A DNA stretch of 64,000 bases from Mycolicibacterium sp. CBMA 247 (GCF_009729095.1 NZ_VTGX01000002.1:1-64000), one strand, 5' to 3'. Positions 27,937-36,101 are shown, numbered from the stretch's first letter. Notes: generated by a model from the sequence alone, not told the origin. Program-made: numbers and translations.

Positions 27937-28278
27937 GCCGACCGACTGGGCAACCAGTGGCACCACCAGTACCGCCAGCAACAGTGCACCGCCAGCACCC
28001 GCGACCGAGAAGGCAGCGGATCGTCGTGTGCTGACCAGCGCCGAACATTGCTCGACGTAGTCACTGGTCATGAATCCCGGGCCGGCCAGCGTGTGCTGGT
28101 CCAGGTTGAGCTGGTCCTGCTGGGCGGCGACCTGGTAGCTCGGGTGCGCACCGCTACCGCACGGGATGGGTTGGCCGGCGCGATCCACAGCATCCAAACC
28201 CAGGGGCATCAGCACCGCCCCGAGTGCGCCCAGCATCGCTGCCGCCCCGACGAGATTCAATACCGAACGCCCAAACAT
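27667..28278 (-). CDS. Two-helix membrane protein with antisense tail
   Basis: The 203-residue frame starts at ATG 28278. Residues 1-120 look genuine: a transmembrane helix near residues 8-30 (LNLVGAAAMLGALGAVLMPLG), an outer loop with two cysteines (IPCGSGAHPSY, YVEQCSALVS), and a second helix (FSVAGAGGALLLAVLVVPLVAQ) followed by RRRRQ. This resembles small mycobacterial aminopeptidase-like membrane proteins of unknown role. From about residue 115 the frame runs antisense through the chelatase gene, so the tail is either non-conserved or the product of an unusually long 3' overlap. Family not recognised. Confidence 0.5.
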   Translation of the reverse strand: MFGRSVLNLVGAAAMLGALGAVLMPLGLDAVDRAGQPIPCGSGAHPSYQVAAQQDQLNLDQHTLAGPGFMTSDYVEQCSALVSTRRSAAFSVAGAGGALLLAVLVVPLVAQSVGSRRRRQAQHPGAAEPVRNQPSHAGMGAERFAYEIGTGFTQPVLEKSIGEQVGRHSYAAMAAAALRGDGFGNAGPAGGGEGQFYAVAGHG

Positions 28279-28595
28279 GCCATGTCACCCCCGCCGGAAT
28301 CGCTTCCCTGAGAGGGAGTCTAAACACAGCCAGCGAACTATTCTAGTTAGCCAGAGAGATTCGCCTCACGTCGATGAGAACGTGCCGTTTCCGTGCAGTT
28401 CTGGCAAATTTCCCAGGGAAATACCCTCTGTGCAGGTAGTCGGCCCAGTTATCCAGCTCCTCAAGCGTTTGCCGGGGGCTCAACGTGTCAAATGGCGGTC
28501 CGGAACTCAGCTATCGTTATCCCGATCGTCGGGCGACTAGTAGGGAGTACGGGTAAAGGTGCAGGTGACAACACCGGTGGACGCTCAGCGCCAAG
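28279..28595. other. 317-bp intergenic region with two dyads
   Basis: No gene is supported. ATTTCCC-A-GGGAAAT is a perfect 15-bp dyad at 28408-28422, and CCCGA-N3-TCGGG lies at 28521-28533. Both are upstream of the winged-helix gene at 28596. A 21-codon frame from GTG 28558 closes at a TGA just inside the next gene and could be a leader peptide, but nothing else supports it. Confidence 0.4.
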
Positions 28596-28862
28596 ATGGC
28601 GCTAACGGCCGTGCGACCTGCTGACCGGGTCCCGGCCGAACGTCTGCGTCAGCACCTGCTAAGCGCTCTGGAACGCACGTCACGGCCGATGACCACCGCC
28701 CAGCTACGTGACGATATGCACGAGCATTTCCGCACACCCGTCGTCATCGAATCGGTGTACCGCAACCTCACGGTGCTGGAACGACGCGGCGACGTGGAGC
28801 GCCGCAAGCTCCAGGGGCGTGATGCCCACTGGAGCCGGGCGATCGATCAGGCCGCGATCTGA
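28596..28862 (+). CDS. Small winged-helix protein, half-Fur-like
   Basis: The 88-residue protein consists mainly of a winged helix: RLRQHLLSALERTSRPMTTAQLRDDM, then VIESVYRNLTVLERRGDVERRKL. The VYRNLTVLERRGDV segment resembles the recognition helix region of Fur-family repressors (TVYRTL...G), but the C-terminal metal-binding domain is missing. It may act as a DNA-binding protein for the nir region; its target is unknown. The ATG 28596 lacks a clear ribosome site. Its last 16 bases overlap the 3' end of the convergent nirD gene. Confidence 0.6.
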   Translation: MALTAVRPADRVPAERLRQHLLSALERTSRPMTTAQLRDDMHEHFRTPVVIESVYRNLTVLERRGDVERRKLQGRDAHWSRAIDQAAI

Positions 28863-29218
28863 ACAAACCCGCCCGGAGTGACCCGCGTCCGGTAGACCGG
28901 GATCGACACCGCGGCGTCGTCGAGGCAACTGCCGTCATCGAGCGCGAACGCTTGTTTCTTGATCGGCGACTGCACCGTTGCCCGCCCACCGCGATCACCC
29001 ACGATCCCGCGGGACAACACTGCCGCACCACAGAACGGGTCGATATTGCCCACCGCGTGCAACGAGCCGTCATCGAGGCGGAACAATGCCGCCTGCGAAC
29101 CGTTGGGCAACAGCACCGCGACGCCACGGCAGGGCATCAGGAAGTCATACCTGCAGGCCGTCGTCCACGCCCAAAGCGTCGGGGCGTAAACGTCTTTGCG
29201 ATCGTCGAGCAGTGTCAT
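28847..29218 (-). CDS. nirD: Nitrite reductase [NAD(P)H] small subunit NirD
   Basis: The 123-residue protein matches NirD, a Rieske-fold domain that accompanies NirB. Typical parts are WTTACRYDFLMPCRGVAVLLPNG, FRLDDGSLHAVGNIDPFCGAAVLSRGIVGDRGG and ATVQSPIKKQAFALDDGSCLDD. The canonical Rieske Cys-His pairs are not complete, as is usual for NirD. Its start codon overlaps the nirB stop by four bases (ATGA), so the subunits are translationally coupled. It functions in cytosolic reduction of nitrite to ammonia. Confidence 0.92.
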   Translation of the reverse strand: MTLLDDRKDVYAPTLWAWTTACRYDFLMPCRGVAVLLPNGSQAALFRLDDGSLHAVGNIDPFCGAAVLSRGIVGDRGGRATVQSPIKKQAFALDDGSCLDDAAVSIPVYRTRVTPGGFVQIAA

Positions 29219-31755
29219 TTCGCCTCCTGGAATCCACGGACCTTGGGCATCCCGATATGTGTCGCGCCGGGCACCTTGCGGCCGGAGTGCTCGGTGAATG
29301 TGATGGTGGGATCGTCTACGTCGGGCGCGTTGACGAACGATACGAACCGCGCCAGCTTTTCAGGGCTTTCCAGCACGCCCTTCCATTCGCAGGAGTAGCC
29401 GTCGACGTGCCGGGCGACCGCCGCCTCGAACTCCTCGGCAAGGCCGAGCGAGTCGTTGCACACCACATCGCGCAGGTGGTCCAGACCACCGTCAAGAGCC
29501 TCCAACCACGGAGCCGTGCGCTGCAGGCGGTCGGCAGTGCGGATGTAGAACATCAGGAAACGGTCGATGTAGCGGATCAGCGTCTCGTCATCGAGGTCGC
29601 CGGCCAGTAGCTGGGCGTGCTTGGGCGTCATACCGCCATTTCCGCAAATGTAGAGGTTCCAGCCGGTCTCGGTGGCGATCACGCCGACGTCCTTGGCGCG
29701 GGCCTCCGCACATTCACGAGCACACCCGGAGACGCCCATCTTGATCTTGTGCGGTGCGCGAAGACCGCGGTAGCGCAGCTCCAGATTGATCGCCATCTGC
29801 ACCGAATCCTGTTGCCCGTAGCGGCACCAGTCACTACCGACGCAGCTCTTCACGGTACGCAGCGACTTTCCGTACGCGTGACCGGATTCCATCCCGCCCT
29901 CGACCAGGCGCCGCCAGATCTCGGGCAGCTGTTCGACGCGCGCCCCGAACATGTCGATGCGCTGACCACCGGTGATCTTGGTGTACAGGTCGAAATCCCG
30001 TGCGATCTCGCCGATCAGGATCAGCTGCTCGGGGGTGATGTCGCCGCCGGGCACCCGGGGCACCACCGAGTAGCTGCCATTCTTCTGGATGTTGGCCAGA
30101 AAGTGGTCGTTGGAGTCCTGCAGCGAGGCCTGCTCTCCTGCCAGGATGTGATCCGAGCTCGTCGACGCCAGGATCGAGGCGATCGCGGGTTTGCAGATGT
30201 CGCAACCTTTTCCGGTGCCGAACCGCTCGATCAGCCCGGAGAAGGTACGGATCTCGGTGGCGCTGATGATCTCGAACATTTCGGCACGGGATTGCTGGAA
30301 ATGTTCACACAGCGCCTTGGACTGCTCGACGCCCTCGACCTCCAGCAGTTGCTTGAGCAGCGGCACGCAGGACCCGCACGAGGTGCCGGCCAGTGTGCAC
30401 TTCTTGAGCTGGGCTACATCGCAGCAACCGCCACCGATGGCCTCGGTGAGATCACCCTTGGTGACGTTGTTGCACGAGCAGATCTGCGCGGCGTCGGGCA
30501 GCGCCCCGACACCGAGACCGCTTGCGCCGTTCTCTGATCCGGCCGGTGCGATGAGCGCCATCGGATCACCGGGCAGCTGCTCGCCGACCATGGGGCGTAG
30601 CACGCCGTAGGACGTGGCATCGCCGACCAGGATGCCGCCCAACAGGGTCTTGGCGTCATCGGAGAGCACGAGCTTGGCGTAGGTCTGGTTGACCGCGTCG
30701 TTGACCACGATCTGCAGGCAGTCCGGGGTGGTGCCCATGGCATCGCCGAAGCTGGCCACGTCCACCCCGAGCAGCTTGAGTTTGGTGGACATGTCGGCCT
30801 CGGGGAACTCGGCGCGACCACCGAGCAACCGGTCGGCAACCACCTCGGCGCTGGTGTAGCCCGGGCCCACCAGTCCGTAACAGCGCCCCTGGATCGCAGC
30901 GACCTCGCCGACCGCGTAGACATCGAGATCGGATGTGATGCATGACAAGTCGGTCAGGACGCCACCGCGTTCGGCGAGGTCCAGGCCGGCCGCGCGGGCC
31001 AGCTCGTCACGCGGCCGCACACCGGCCGCGAAGATCACCACTCCGGCGTCGATCAGGCTGCCGTCCGACAGGCACACCCGCAGCCCGTTATCGATCACCT
31101 CGATCGCATCGGTGCCGATATTCGTGTGCACGCCGATGCCGAGGCCAGAGATCATCCGGACCAGCAGCGCCCCGCCCGCCTCATCGAGCTGCTGGCTCAT
31201 CAGGTGCGGCGCGCGTTCCACGATATGGGCGTGTACACCGAACTGCCGCAGGGCATTCGCTGCTTCCAGACCCAGCAGGCCACCGCCGATCACCACGCCG
31301 TGCAGCCCGGACTCGGCGGAACGCAGTGCCGCGGCGCGGATCTCGTCGAGGTCGTCGAGCGTGCGGTACACATGGCATCCCGGCAGGTCGTGGCCGGGCA
31401 CCGGCGGCACGAAGGCGTACGAGCCGGTGGCCAGCACCAGCGCGTCATAGTCGATGGTCTGACCGTCGATGGTGCGCACTGTCTTGGCGGCCCGGTCGAT
31501 CTCGGCGACCGCACAGCCCAGCCGCAGGTCGACCTGGCCATCACCGGCATAGTCATTACCGGGAAGTGCCAGCCGGGCACGGTCCCAATGCTCGGTGTAA
31601 CCGGTCAGCCCCACCCGGTCATAGGCGGCGTCAGCTTCCTCGGCCAGGACGGTGACCCGCCACGCGCCCGCGGCGTCGCGCGACCGCAACGCCTCGACGA
31701 AGCGGTGGCCCACCATGCCGTGCCCGACGACCACGACGTTCTGTGTTGACGACAT
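29215..31755 (-). CDS. nirB: Assimilatory nitrite reductase [NAD(P)H] large subunit NirB
   Basis: The 846-residue protein has the NirB domain order. First is an FAD/NAD(P)H oxidoreductase (VVVGHGMVGHRFVEAL, VLATGSYAFVPPVPGHD). Then comes a BFD-like [2Fe-2S] domain with CSCNN ... CTLAGTSCGSC, and a second small Cys pair in GCDICKPA. The sulfite/nitrite reductase ferredoxin-like and catalytic domains follow, with siroheme-[4Fe-4S] cysteines in CVGSDWC and GCAREC. It transfers six electrons from NAD(P)H to nitrite to make ammonia. The siroheme is probably supplied by the chelatase at 27241, nitrite by NarK3. nirD overlaps its 3' end. A dyad shared with the narK3 promoter lies 44 bp upstream. Confidence 0.95.
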   Translation of the reverse strand: MSSTQNVVVVGHGMVGHRFVEALRSRDAAGAWRVTVLAEEADAAYDRVGLTGYTEHWDRARLALPGNDYAGDGQVDLRLGCAVAEIDRAAKTVRTIDGQTIDYDALVLATGSYAFVPPVPGHDLPGCHVYRTLDDLDEIRAAALRSAESGLHGVVIGGGLLGLEAANALRQFGVHAHIVERAPHLMSQQLDEAGGALLVRMISGLGIGVHTNIGTDAIEVIDNGLRVCLSDGSLIDAGVVIFAAGVRPRDELARAAGLDLAERGGVLTDLSCITSDLDVYAVGEVAAIQGRCYGLVGPGYTSAEVVADRLLGGRAEFPEADMSTKLKLLGVDVASFGDAMGTTPDCLQIVVNDAVNQTYAKLVLSDDAKTLLGGILVGDATSYGVLRPMVGEQLPGDPMALIAPAGSENGASGLGVGALPDAAQICSCNNVTKGDLTEAIGGGCCDVAQLKKCTLAGTSCGSCVPLLKQLLEVEGVEQSKALCEHFQQSRAEMFEIISATEIRTFSGLIERFGTGKGCDICKPAIASILASTSSDHILAGEQASLQDSNDHFLANIQKNGSYSVVPRVPGGDITPEQLILIGEIARDFDLYTKITGGQRIDMFGARVEQLPEIWRRLVEGGMESGHAYGKSLRTVKSCVGSDWCRYGQQDSVQMAINLELRYRGLRAPHKIKMGVSGCARECAEARAKDVGVIATETGWNLYICGNGGMTPKHAQLLAGDLDDETLIRYIDRFLMFYIRTADRLQRTAPWLEALDGGLDHLRDVVCNDSLGLAEEFEAAVARHVDGYSCEWKGVLESPEKLARFVSFVNAPDVDDPTITFTEHSGRKVPGATHIGMPKVRGFQEAK

Positions 31756-31798
31756 ACGGCGAGGTTAAGAACCCGAAGTTGCCGAAATGTCGCGCTGT

Positions 31799-31814
31799 GT
31801 GAAGCGCCCGTCAC
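31799..31814. promoter_or_regulatory. Shared nitrate-assimilation dyad, nirB copy
   Basis: Read toward nirB it is GTGAC-N6-TTCAC. It fits the loose AC-N9-AC core reported for mycobacterial GlnR boxes and matches the site before narK3. NnaR is the other candidate binder. Confidence 0.5.
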
Positions 31815-31876
31815 GGTGTGCTCACGGCCCACGCGGCGCACATGTGAGATTGCGCGGTAGTGAGCTCCGGGCCCGG

Positions 31877-33289
31877 TTATCCCAGCTGACGGGCCAGCGC
31901 CTGGCCGATGACCCGGGCACCTTCGGCGAAGCGCTGCGGATCGGGCCCGCAGAAATTGAGCCGCAGGTGCGGCCCGGACGGTTCGGCGGGGAACCATTCG
32001 TTGCCGGGAGCGACCAGCACCGATTCGGCCTCGCACTCACGCACCAACTGTTGCAGGTTGGTGGCATCGGGCAACCGCAGCCACAGGTGCAGCCCACCAC
32101 GGGGCACATGCGTCAACTGCGCGCCGGGTGCGTGCTCGGCCAGGGCGGCGATCAACAGGTCACGGCGGGCCTGCAACTGCTGACGCAGGTCACGCAGGTG
32201 GGTCCGCCAGGCCGGCTGGGTGACCACATCGAGTGCGGCGGCCTGCAACAACCCGCTGACATACATCGACTCCGCAGTGCGGTCGGCCAGAATCCGGTCG
32301 CGCGCGGGACCTCTGGCCACCATCGCGGCCACGCGGATCGACGGAGACACACTCTTGGTGAGGGACCTCAGATAGATGACGTGGCCGGCGTCGTCGGATG
32401 CCGCCACCGGCCGTGCGGTGCTGTCGATCGCGAAATCATGCGCCCAGTCATCCTCGATCAGGAAGGCACCGTGGCTGCGCACCACCTCGAGGACCTGCTC
32501 GGCGAGTTCGGGAACCCATTGGGCACCAGTCGGATTGGCGAAATTGGGCTGGGCGTAGAACACCCGGGCGCCGGTTTCGGCGAAGGCCCGCGACAGCTCC
32601 TCGGGCTCAGGACCCCGCGGCCCACTGGGCACCGGCACCAACCGCACACCGCACTGCGCCGCGGCCAGGATGGCTCCCCAGTAGCTGGGCGACTCGATCA
32701 GCATCGGCTGCCCGAACCCGACCAGCGCGCGAAAGATCGAGCTCAGACCGCTCTGGCTGCCGGGCAGCACGACCACATCACGAGCGGTCGGCGGCGTCAC
32801 GCCGACGGTGAACGTCTCGGCCAATTCCCGAGCGAACCAGGCCTGCAGATCCGGCTGACCGGCTGCGACCGCCGGGCGCAGCGCGTCATCGCCGCGGGCG
32901 GCCCGCGCGAGTGCGGTGCGGACCAGACGCTGGGGCAGGAGTTCCCGCACGGGATAACCGGAGTGCAAAGCGATCACATCGGGCGCGACGCTGCGCAGCG
33001 GAGTCGACAACGCCGGGATACGAGCCTGCGGGGACCGCAGGGCGGCGGTCTGCCAACCGTAGTCGGGTAGCCGCGCGGTCCGCACCGCCCGTACGAACGT
33101 CCCGACCCCCGGCCGGCTCTCAACGAGCCCGAGGTTCCGCAGCGCCCGCATGGCCTTGGCGACCGTCACCGGGCTGGCCGCATATTCGGCCACCAGGGCC
33201 CGGTTGGACGGCAGCTGTGCTCCCGGTGGCGCGGTGGCGATCCACTTTCGCAGGCCGGACACGATCCGCTCAGTGCTATCGTTATCCAT
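31877..33289 (-). CDS. MocR-type regulator (GntR winged helix fused to class I aminotransferase fold)
   Basis: The 470-residue protein has an N-terminal GntR winged helix (about 5-70: GLRKWIATAPPGAQLPSNRALVAEYAASPVTVAKAMRALRNLG). A PLP-dependent aminotransferase-like domain follows, with the PLP lysine in YLRSLTKSVSPSIR and the NPTG-type motif in QPNFANPTGAQWVP. MocR proteins sense amino-acid-related ligands through PLP and usually control a divergent gene, here the EamA transporter. The ATG 33289 shares bases with the EamA ATG (CATG). No ribosome site is evident. A 14-bp perfect palindrome lies 10 bp upstream and is a likely operator. Confidence 0.9.
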   Translation of the reverse strand: MDNDSTERIVSGLRKWIATAPPGAQLPSNRALVAEYAASPVTVAKAMRALRNLGLVESRPGVGTFVRAVRTARLPDYGWQTAALRSPQARIPALSTPLRSVAPDVIALHSGYPVRELLPQRLVRTALARAARGDDALRPAVAAGQPDLQAWFARELAETFTVGVTPPTARDVVVLPGSQSGLSSIFRALVGFGQPMLIESPSYWGAILAAAQCGVRLVPVPSGPRGPEPEELSRAFAETGARVFYAQPNFANPTGAQWVPELAEQVLEVVRSHGAFLIEDDWAHDFAIDSTARPVAASDDAGHVIYLRSLTKSVSPSIRVAAMVARGPARDRILADRTAESMYVSGLLQAAALDVVTQPAWRTHLRDLRQQLQARRDLLIAALAEHAPGAQLTHVPRGGLHLWLRLPDATNLQQLVRECEAESVLVAPGNEWFPAEPSGPHLRLNFCGPDPQRFAEGARVIGQALARQLG

Positions 33290-34196
33290 GTTAAGAGAGA
33301 GTAGCGCTACTCGGAATAGTTCGTCGGCGCTATCCCACTCGGGATTGTGGTGGGGATTGCTGGGCGTGACGGCGTTCTCGTTCACCATCGTGTTCACCAA
33401 GATTGCTAACGGCGGACTGTCCCCGCTGTTCATCGGCGCCGGGCGCGCCGTCGTCGCCGCCTCCATCGCGGTCGCCGCGCTGGCCCTGACCCGGCAGGCC
33501 CGGCCCACCGGCCGGCAGTGGGCCCGGCTGGCGGTGGTGGCAGCCGGCGTCGTGGCGGGATTCCCGCTGCTGACCTCCTATGCGCTCACGGCGGTTCCGG
33601 CCAGTCACGGCGCCATCGTGGTCGCACTGCTTCCGGCCGCCACCGCGGTGTGCGCCGTACTGCGTGGTCACGAGCGTCCACCGGCCGCGTTCTGGGCGCT
33701 GGCTGCGGCCGGGGCGCTGGCGGCTGTGGTGTTCGCCATGGTGCACGGCGCCGGGTTCGGCCATCTGACCTGGCCGGATCTGCTGCTGTTCGGCGCCGTG
33801 CTGGCCGCCGCGGTCGGGTATGCCGAGGGCGGGCTGCTGGCCAGGGAACTCGGCGCGTGGCAGACGGTGTCCTGGGCCCTCGTGGTTGCGGCACCGGTGA
33901 TGGTGGCGTTGACGGCGCTGGCCGTGGTGCAGCAACCACCGAACGCGACGCCGATGCAGTGGGCCGCCTTCGGTTACCTGGCGGTGGTCAGCATGTATCT
34001 GGGCTTCTTCGCCTGGTACCGCGGCCTGGCCATCGGGCCGATGACCCAGGTGAGTCAGGTTCAGTTGATCCAGCCGGTGCTGACCATCGGATGGGCGGCG
34101 CTGTTACTGCACGAGCGGCTGACGTGGTCGACCGCGCTCGGCGGGGCCGTGGTCATCGGGTGCGCCGCCCTGGCCGTCCGCGTCCGGCTCCGGTGA
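33288..34196 (+). CDS. EamA/DMT family transporter
   Basis: The 302-residue protein has ten predicted transmembrane helices in two EamA repeats (GLLGVTAFSFTIVFTKIANGG ... and LLLFGAVLAAAVGYAEGGLLAREL ...), the drug/metabolite transporter pattern of amino acid or metabolite exporters. ATG 33288 overlaps the MocR start. An alternative TTG at 33345, just before the first helix, would leave the palindrome at 33299-33312 outside the gene and may be the true start. The divergent MocR gene is its likely regulator. Substrate unknown. Confidence 0.85.
   Translation: MLRESSATRNSSSALSHSGLWWGLLGVTAFSFTIVFTKIANGGLSPLFIGAGRAVVAASIAVAALALTRQARPTGRQWARLAVVAAGVVAGFPLLTSYALTAVPASHGAIVVALLPAATAVCAVLRGHERPPAAFWALAAAGALAAVVFAMVHGAGFGHLTWPDLLLFGAVLAAAVGYAEGGLLARELGAWQTVSWALVVAAPVMVALTALAVVQQPPNATPMQWAAFGYLAVVSMYLGFFAWYRGLAIGPMTQVSQVQLIQPVLTIGWAALLLHERLTWSTALGGAVVIGCAALAVRVRLR
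33299..33312. promoter_or_regulatory. Perfect palindrome in mocR/eamA start region
   Basis: GAGTAGC followed by its exact complement GCTACTC. It lies 10 bp upstream of the mocR start and within the first codons of the longest EamA frame, as expected of an operator governing both. Confidence 0.5.
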
Positions 34197-34204
34197 TTCG
34201 GCGG

Positions 34205-34237
34205 AAGCCGGTGGAATCCATTGGATTCCACCGGCTT
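34205..34237. terminator. Bidirectional hairpin terminator
   Basis: A perfect 15-bp stem (arms 34205-34219 and 34223-34237) with a 3-base loop lies between the convergent EamA gene and the secreted-protein gene. It begins 8 bp after the EamA stop. No U-run follows on the plus strand beyond TTT. Confidence 0.75.
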
Positions 34238-34246
34238 TCGGGTAGG

Positions 34247-34735
34247 TCAGAGCTTCGCGAGGAAGTCCGAGCTGTAGACGTCGCCGCGTATGCGTCCCGG
34301 CGCCGGCGGTCCCTCGACAACCACCCACGCCGCAGTCGCACCGGCGATGGACGGTCCGGAGACCGTGATGGTCGCGGTACCACCGGCATCGGTGTGCAGC
34401 ACGCCACCGGATACACCCGGATCTCCCGGATTACACGTGGCAGCCGCCGATCGGGGCAGCTGAACGAGCCGAACCTGGTAGTCGGTGTCCGGCCGCGCGG
34501 ACTGCAGACGCACCTGGGCACGCACATCCGAGCCGTCAGCACTGATGTCGGCCCAACCCGAGCCGGAGCCCGAGCCCATACCGCCGAGGAACAGTGCTGC
34601 CACGAAATCGCAATTCCGGATCTGATTCGAGAACGGCACGAACGTCGACGCCGCGGCCGGCGCCGCGCCGATCCCGCTCAGCATCACCCCGCCGGTCGCC
34701 ATCAGCGTCACCGCGCGTCTTGTGCGCCCATCCAT
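34247..34735 (-). CDS. Secreted protein of unknown function
   Basis: The 162-residue product starts with a signal peptide (RRAVTLMATGGVMLSGIGAA, cleavage near PAAAS). The mature part begins TFVPFSNQIRNCDF and includes a glycine/serine stretch (GGMGSGSGSGWADIS). A beta-rich region (VRAQVRLQSARPDTDYQVRLVQLP, GTATITVSGPSI) suggests an immunoglobulin-like sandwich. Two cysteines could pair. It resembles small exported mycobacterial proteins without assigned role. An ATG three codons upstream (34744) is also possible. Confidence 0.65.
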   Translation of the reverse strand: MDGRTRRAVTLMATGGVMLSGIGAAPAAASTFVPFSNQIRNCDFVAALFLGGMGSGSGSGWADISADGSDVRAQVRLQSARPDTDYQVRLVQLPRSAAATCNPGDPGVSGGVLHTDAGGTATITVSGPSIAGATAAWVVVEGPPAPGRIRGDVYSSDFLAKL

Positions 34736-34847
34736 CGCATGCATCCCGCCTGCTCGACGTATCAGTGCGTCATTATTGGCACAGATCGCACGTCGAGAAC
34801 CGGCAGTTTGCGCAAAATCGCTGATCGGCTTCGCGGGCCGAGGACGG

Positions 34848-35606
34848 CTACCGCCAGCGGCCCAGTACCTCCTTGGCCCGCGCACTCAATGCAGCCTGCA
34901 GGAACGGCCCGAAGGTAATGCGCCCCACGCCGATGGCCGTCAGCTCGGCGAGGTCGGCGGAATCGGGCGGAACGGTCACGCTGACCGGCAGCGGCACCTC
35001 AGAAACGAAGCGCGCCAACCCTTCCGGGTCGCGCAGGCCGGCCGGGAACAGCGAATCGGCACCCGCGGCCGCGGCCTCGGACAGCCGGGCGATCGCCCGA
35101 TCCACCCGATCGGCATCGTCACCATCATTGCGGAGGAACAGGTCGGTACGCGCATTGATCACCACATGCACTCCCGCGGCGTCGGCGGCCGCGCGCAGTT
35201 GGCCCACCAACTCGGCATGCTCGGCCGGGCTGCGCAGCCGCTTACCCTCCTTGTGCACGGTGTCCTCGAGGTTTAAGCCGACCGCGCCCACGTCGAGAAG
35301 GCCCGCGATCAGCCGCTCCGGCCGCTCGCCGTAACCCGATTCGATGTCCACCGACACCGGGACGTCGACCGAGTCGGTGATCTGACGCACCCGGGTGAGC
35401 AGATCGTCGAACGACATCACCTCGCCGTCGGCTTTGCCGATGGAATCGGCGAGCGGGTGGCTGCCCACGGTCAGCGCGGAGAATCCCTCGCCCACGGCCA
35501 GCCTGGCCGACCAGGCATCCCAGACAGTGGGCAGCACAACGGGGTTGCCTGGCTGGTGCAGCGCCAACAGCGCCGCGGCCCGGTCCTGCAACGTGGTCTC
35601 ACTCAT
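34848..35606 (-). CDS. Isocitrate lyase/PEP mutase family protein
   Basis: The 252-residue protein has the PEP-mutase/isocitrate-lyase barrel motifs: PTVWDAWSARLAVGEGFSALTVGS, the Mg2+-binding DIESGYG and NLEDTV, and INARTDLFL. The ICL KKCGH loop is absent and replaced by VHKEGKRL, so this is one of the broad PEP-mutase-like lyases (oxaloacetate hydrolase or methylisocitrate lyase-like) rather than a true isocitrate lyase. ATG 35606 has GGAGGATCC upstream. No operon partner is apparent. Confidence 0.85.
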   Translation of the reverse strand: MSETTLQDRAAALLALHQPGNPVVLPTVWDAWSARLAVGEGFSALTVGSHPLADSIGKADGEVMSFDDLLTRVRQITDSVDVPVSVDIESGYGERPERLIAGLLDVGAVGLNLEDTVHKEGKRLRSPAEHAELVGQLRAAADAAGVHVVINARTDLFLRNDGDDADRVDRAIARLSEAAAAGADSLFPAGLRDPEGLARFVSEVPLPVSVTVPPDSADLAELTAIGVGRITFGPFLQAALSARAKEVLGRWR

Positions 35607-35715
35607 GGATCCTCCAGGTGCTCAGATGTCCTTTGACCGGCCGCGAAGCCAGCGGAATCAACAGTACGACCCGGGTTCCGACAGCTCATTACAGGTGGGC
35701 CGGGATCCCCCTTTT

Positions 35716-35735
35716 GACGTGATGCGCATCACGTC
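35716..35735. promoter_or_regulatory. 20-bp perfect palindrome before the sdh1 operon
   Basis: GACGTGATGC followed by its exact complement. Its core GTGA-N6-TCAC matches the CRP/FNR-type consensus used by mycobacterial Crp proteins. It sits 69 bp before the first gene of the operon and is a strong candidate for Crp control of succinate dehydrogenase 1. Confidence 0.65.
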
Positions 35736-35804
35736 TCGATCGTGATGTGGCTAGCATTGGGTGTCGTACTGTGAGCCCTGACACCTTCAGCCCGAGGAGG
35801 TCAC

Positions 35805-36101
35805 TTGTCCACCACCACTGAGTTCTCCGAACTGCACAACCTGATCGGCGACATGCGTCGTTGCATCACCACGTTGGCGTCCAAGTACGGGGATTCCCCC
35901 GCCATGCGCCGCGTGGTCAACGACGCCGAACGGATCCTCAACGACATCGAGCGGTTGGACATCGACGCCGAAGAGTTGGAGATGCGTCACGGCGTGACAC
36001 GCCAGCAACCGCCCCGCGAGAAGATCGGCATCCCCGACACCCAATACGGAAGCGAGTTCTGGCAGGACGTCGCTGACGAGGGCCTCGGCGGATATCGCTG
36101 A
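35805..36101 (+). CDS. Rv0250c-like small protein, first gene of the sdh1 operon
   Basis: The 98-residue soluble protein is helical and acidic: EFSELHNLIGDMRRCITTL, RRVVNDAERILNDIERLDIDAEEL, then a conserved C-terminus IPDTQYGSEFWQDVADEG. It matches Rv0250c, which likewise precedes the sdh1 genes. Function is unknown; constant linkage suggests assembly or regulation of the complex. The start is TTG 35805 behind a strong GAGGAGG. Confidence 0.8.
   Translation: MSTTTEFSELHNLIGDMRRCITTLASKYGDSPAMRRVVNDAERILNDIERLDIDAEELEMRHGVTRQQPPREKIGIPDTQYGSEFWQDVADEGLGGYR

Noticed and set aside
28558..28623. 21-codon frame as a regulatory leader peptide before the winged-helix gene
   Set aside because: It has a single cysteine, no clustered regulatory codons and a weak ribosome site, so it is not better than chance.
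31787..33070. 427-codon plus-strand open frame opposite the MocR gene
   Set aside because: The translation has no recognisable motif and mirrors the codon-bias shadow of the MocR aminotransferase domain.
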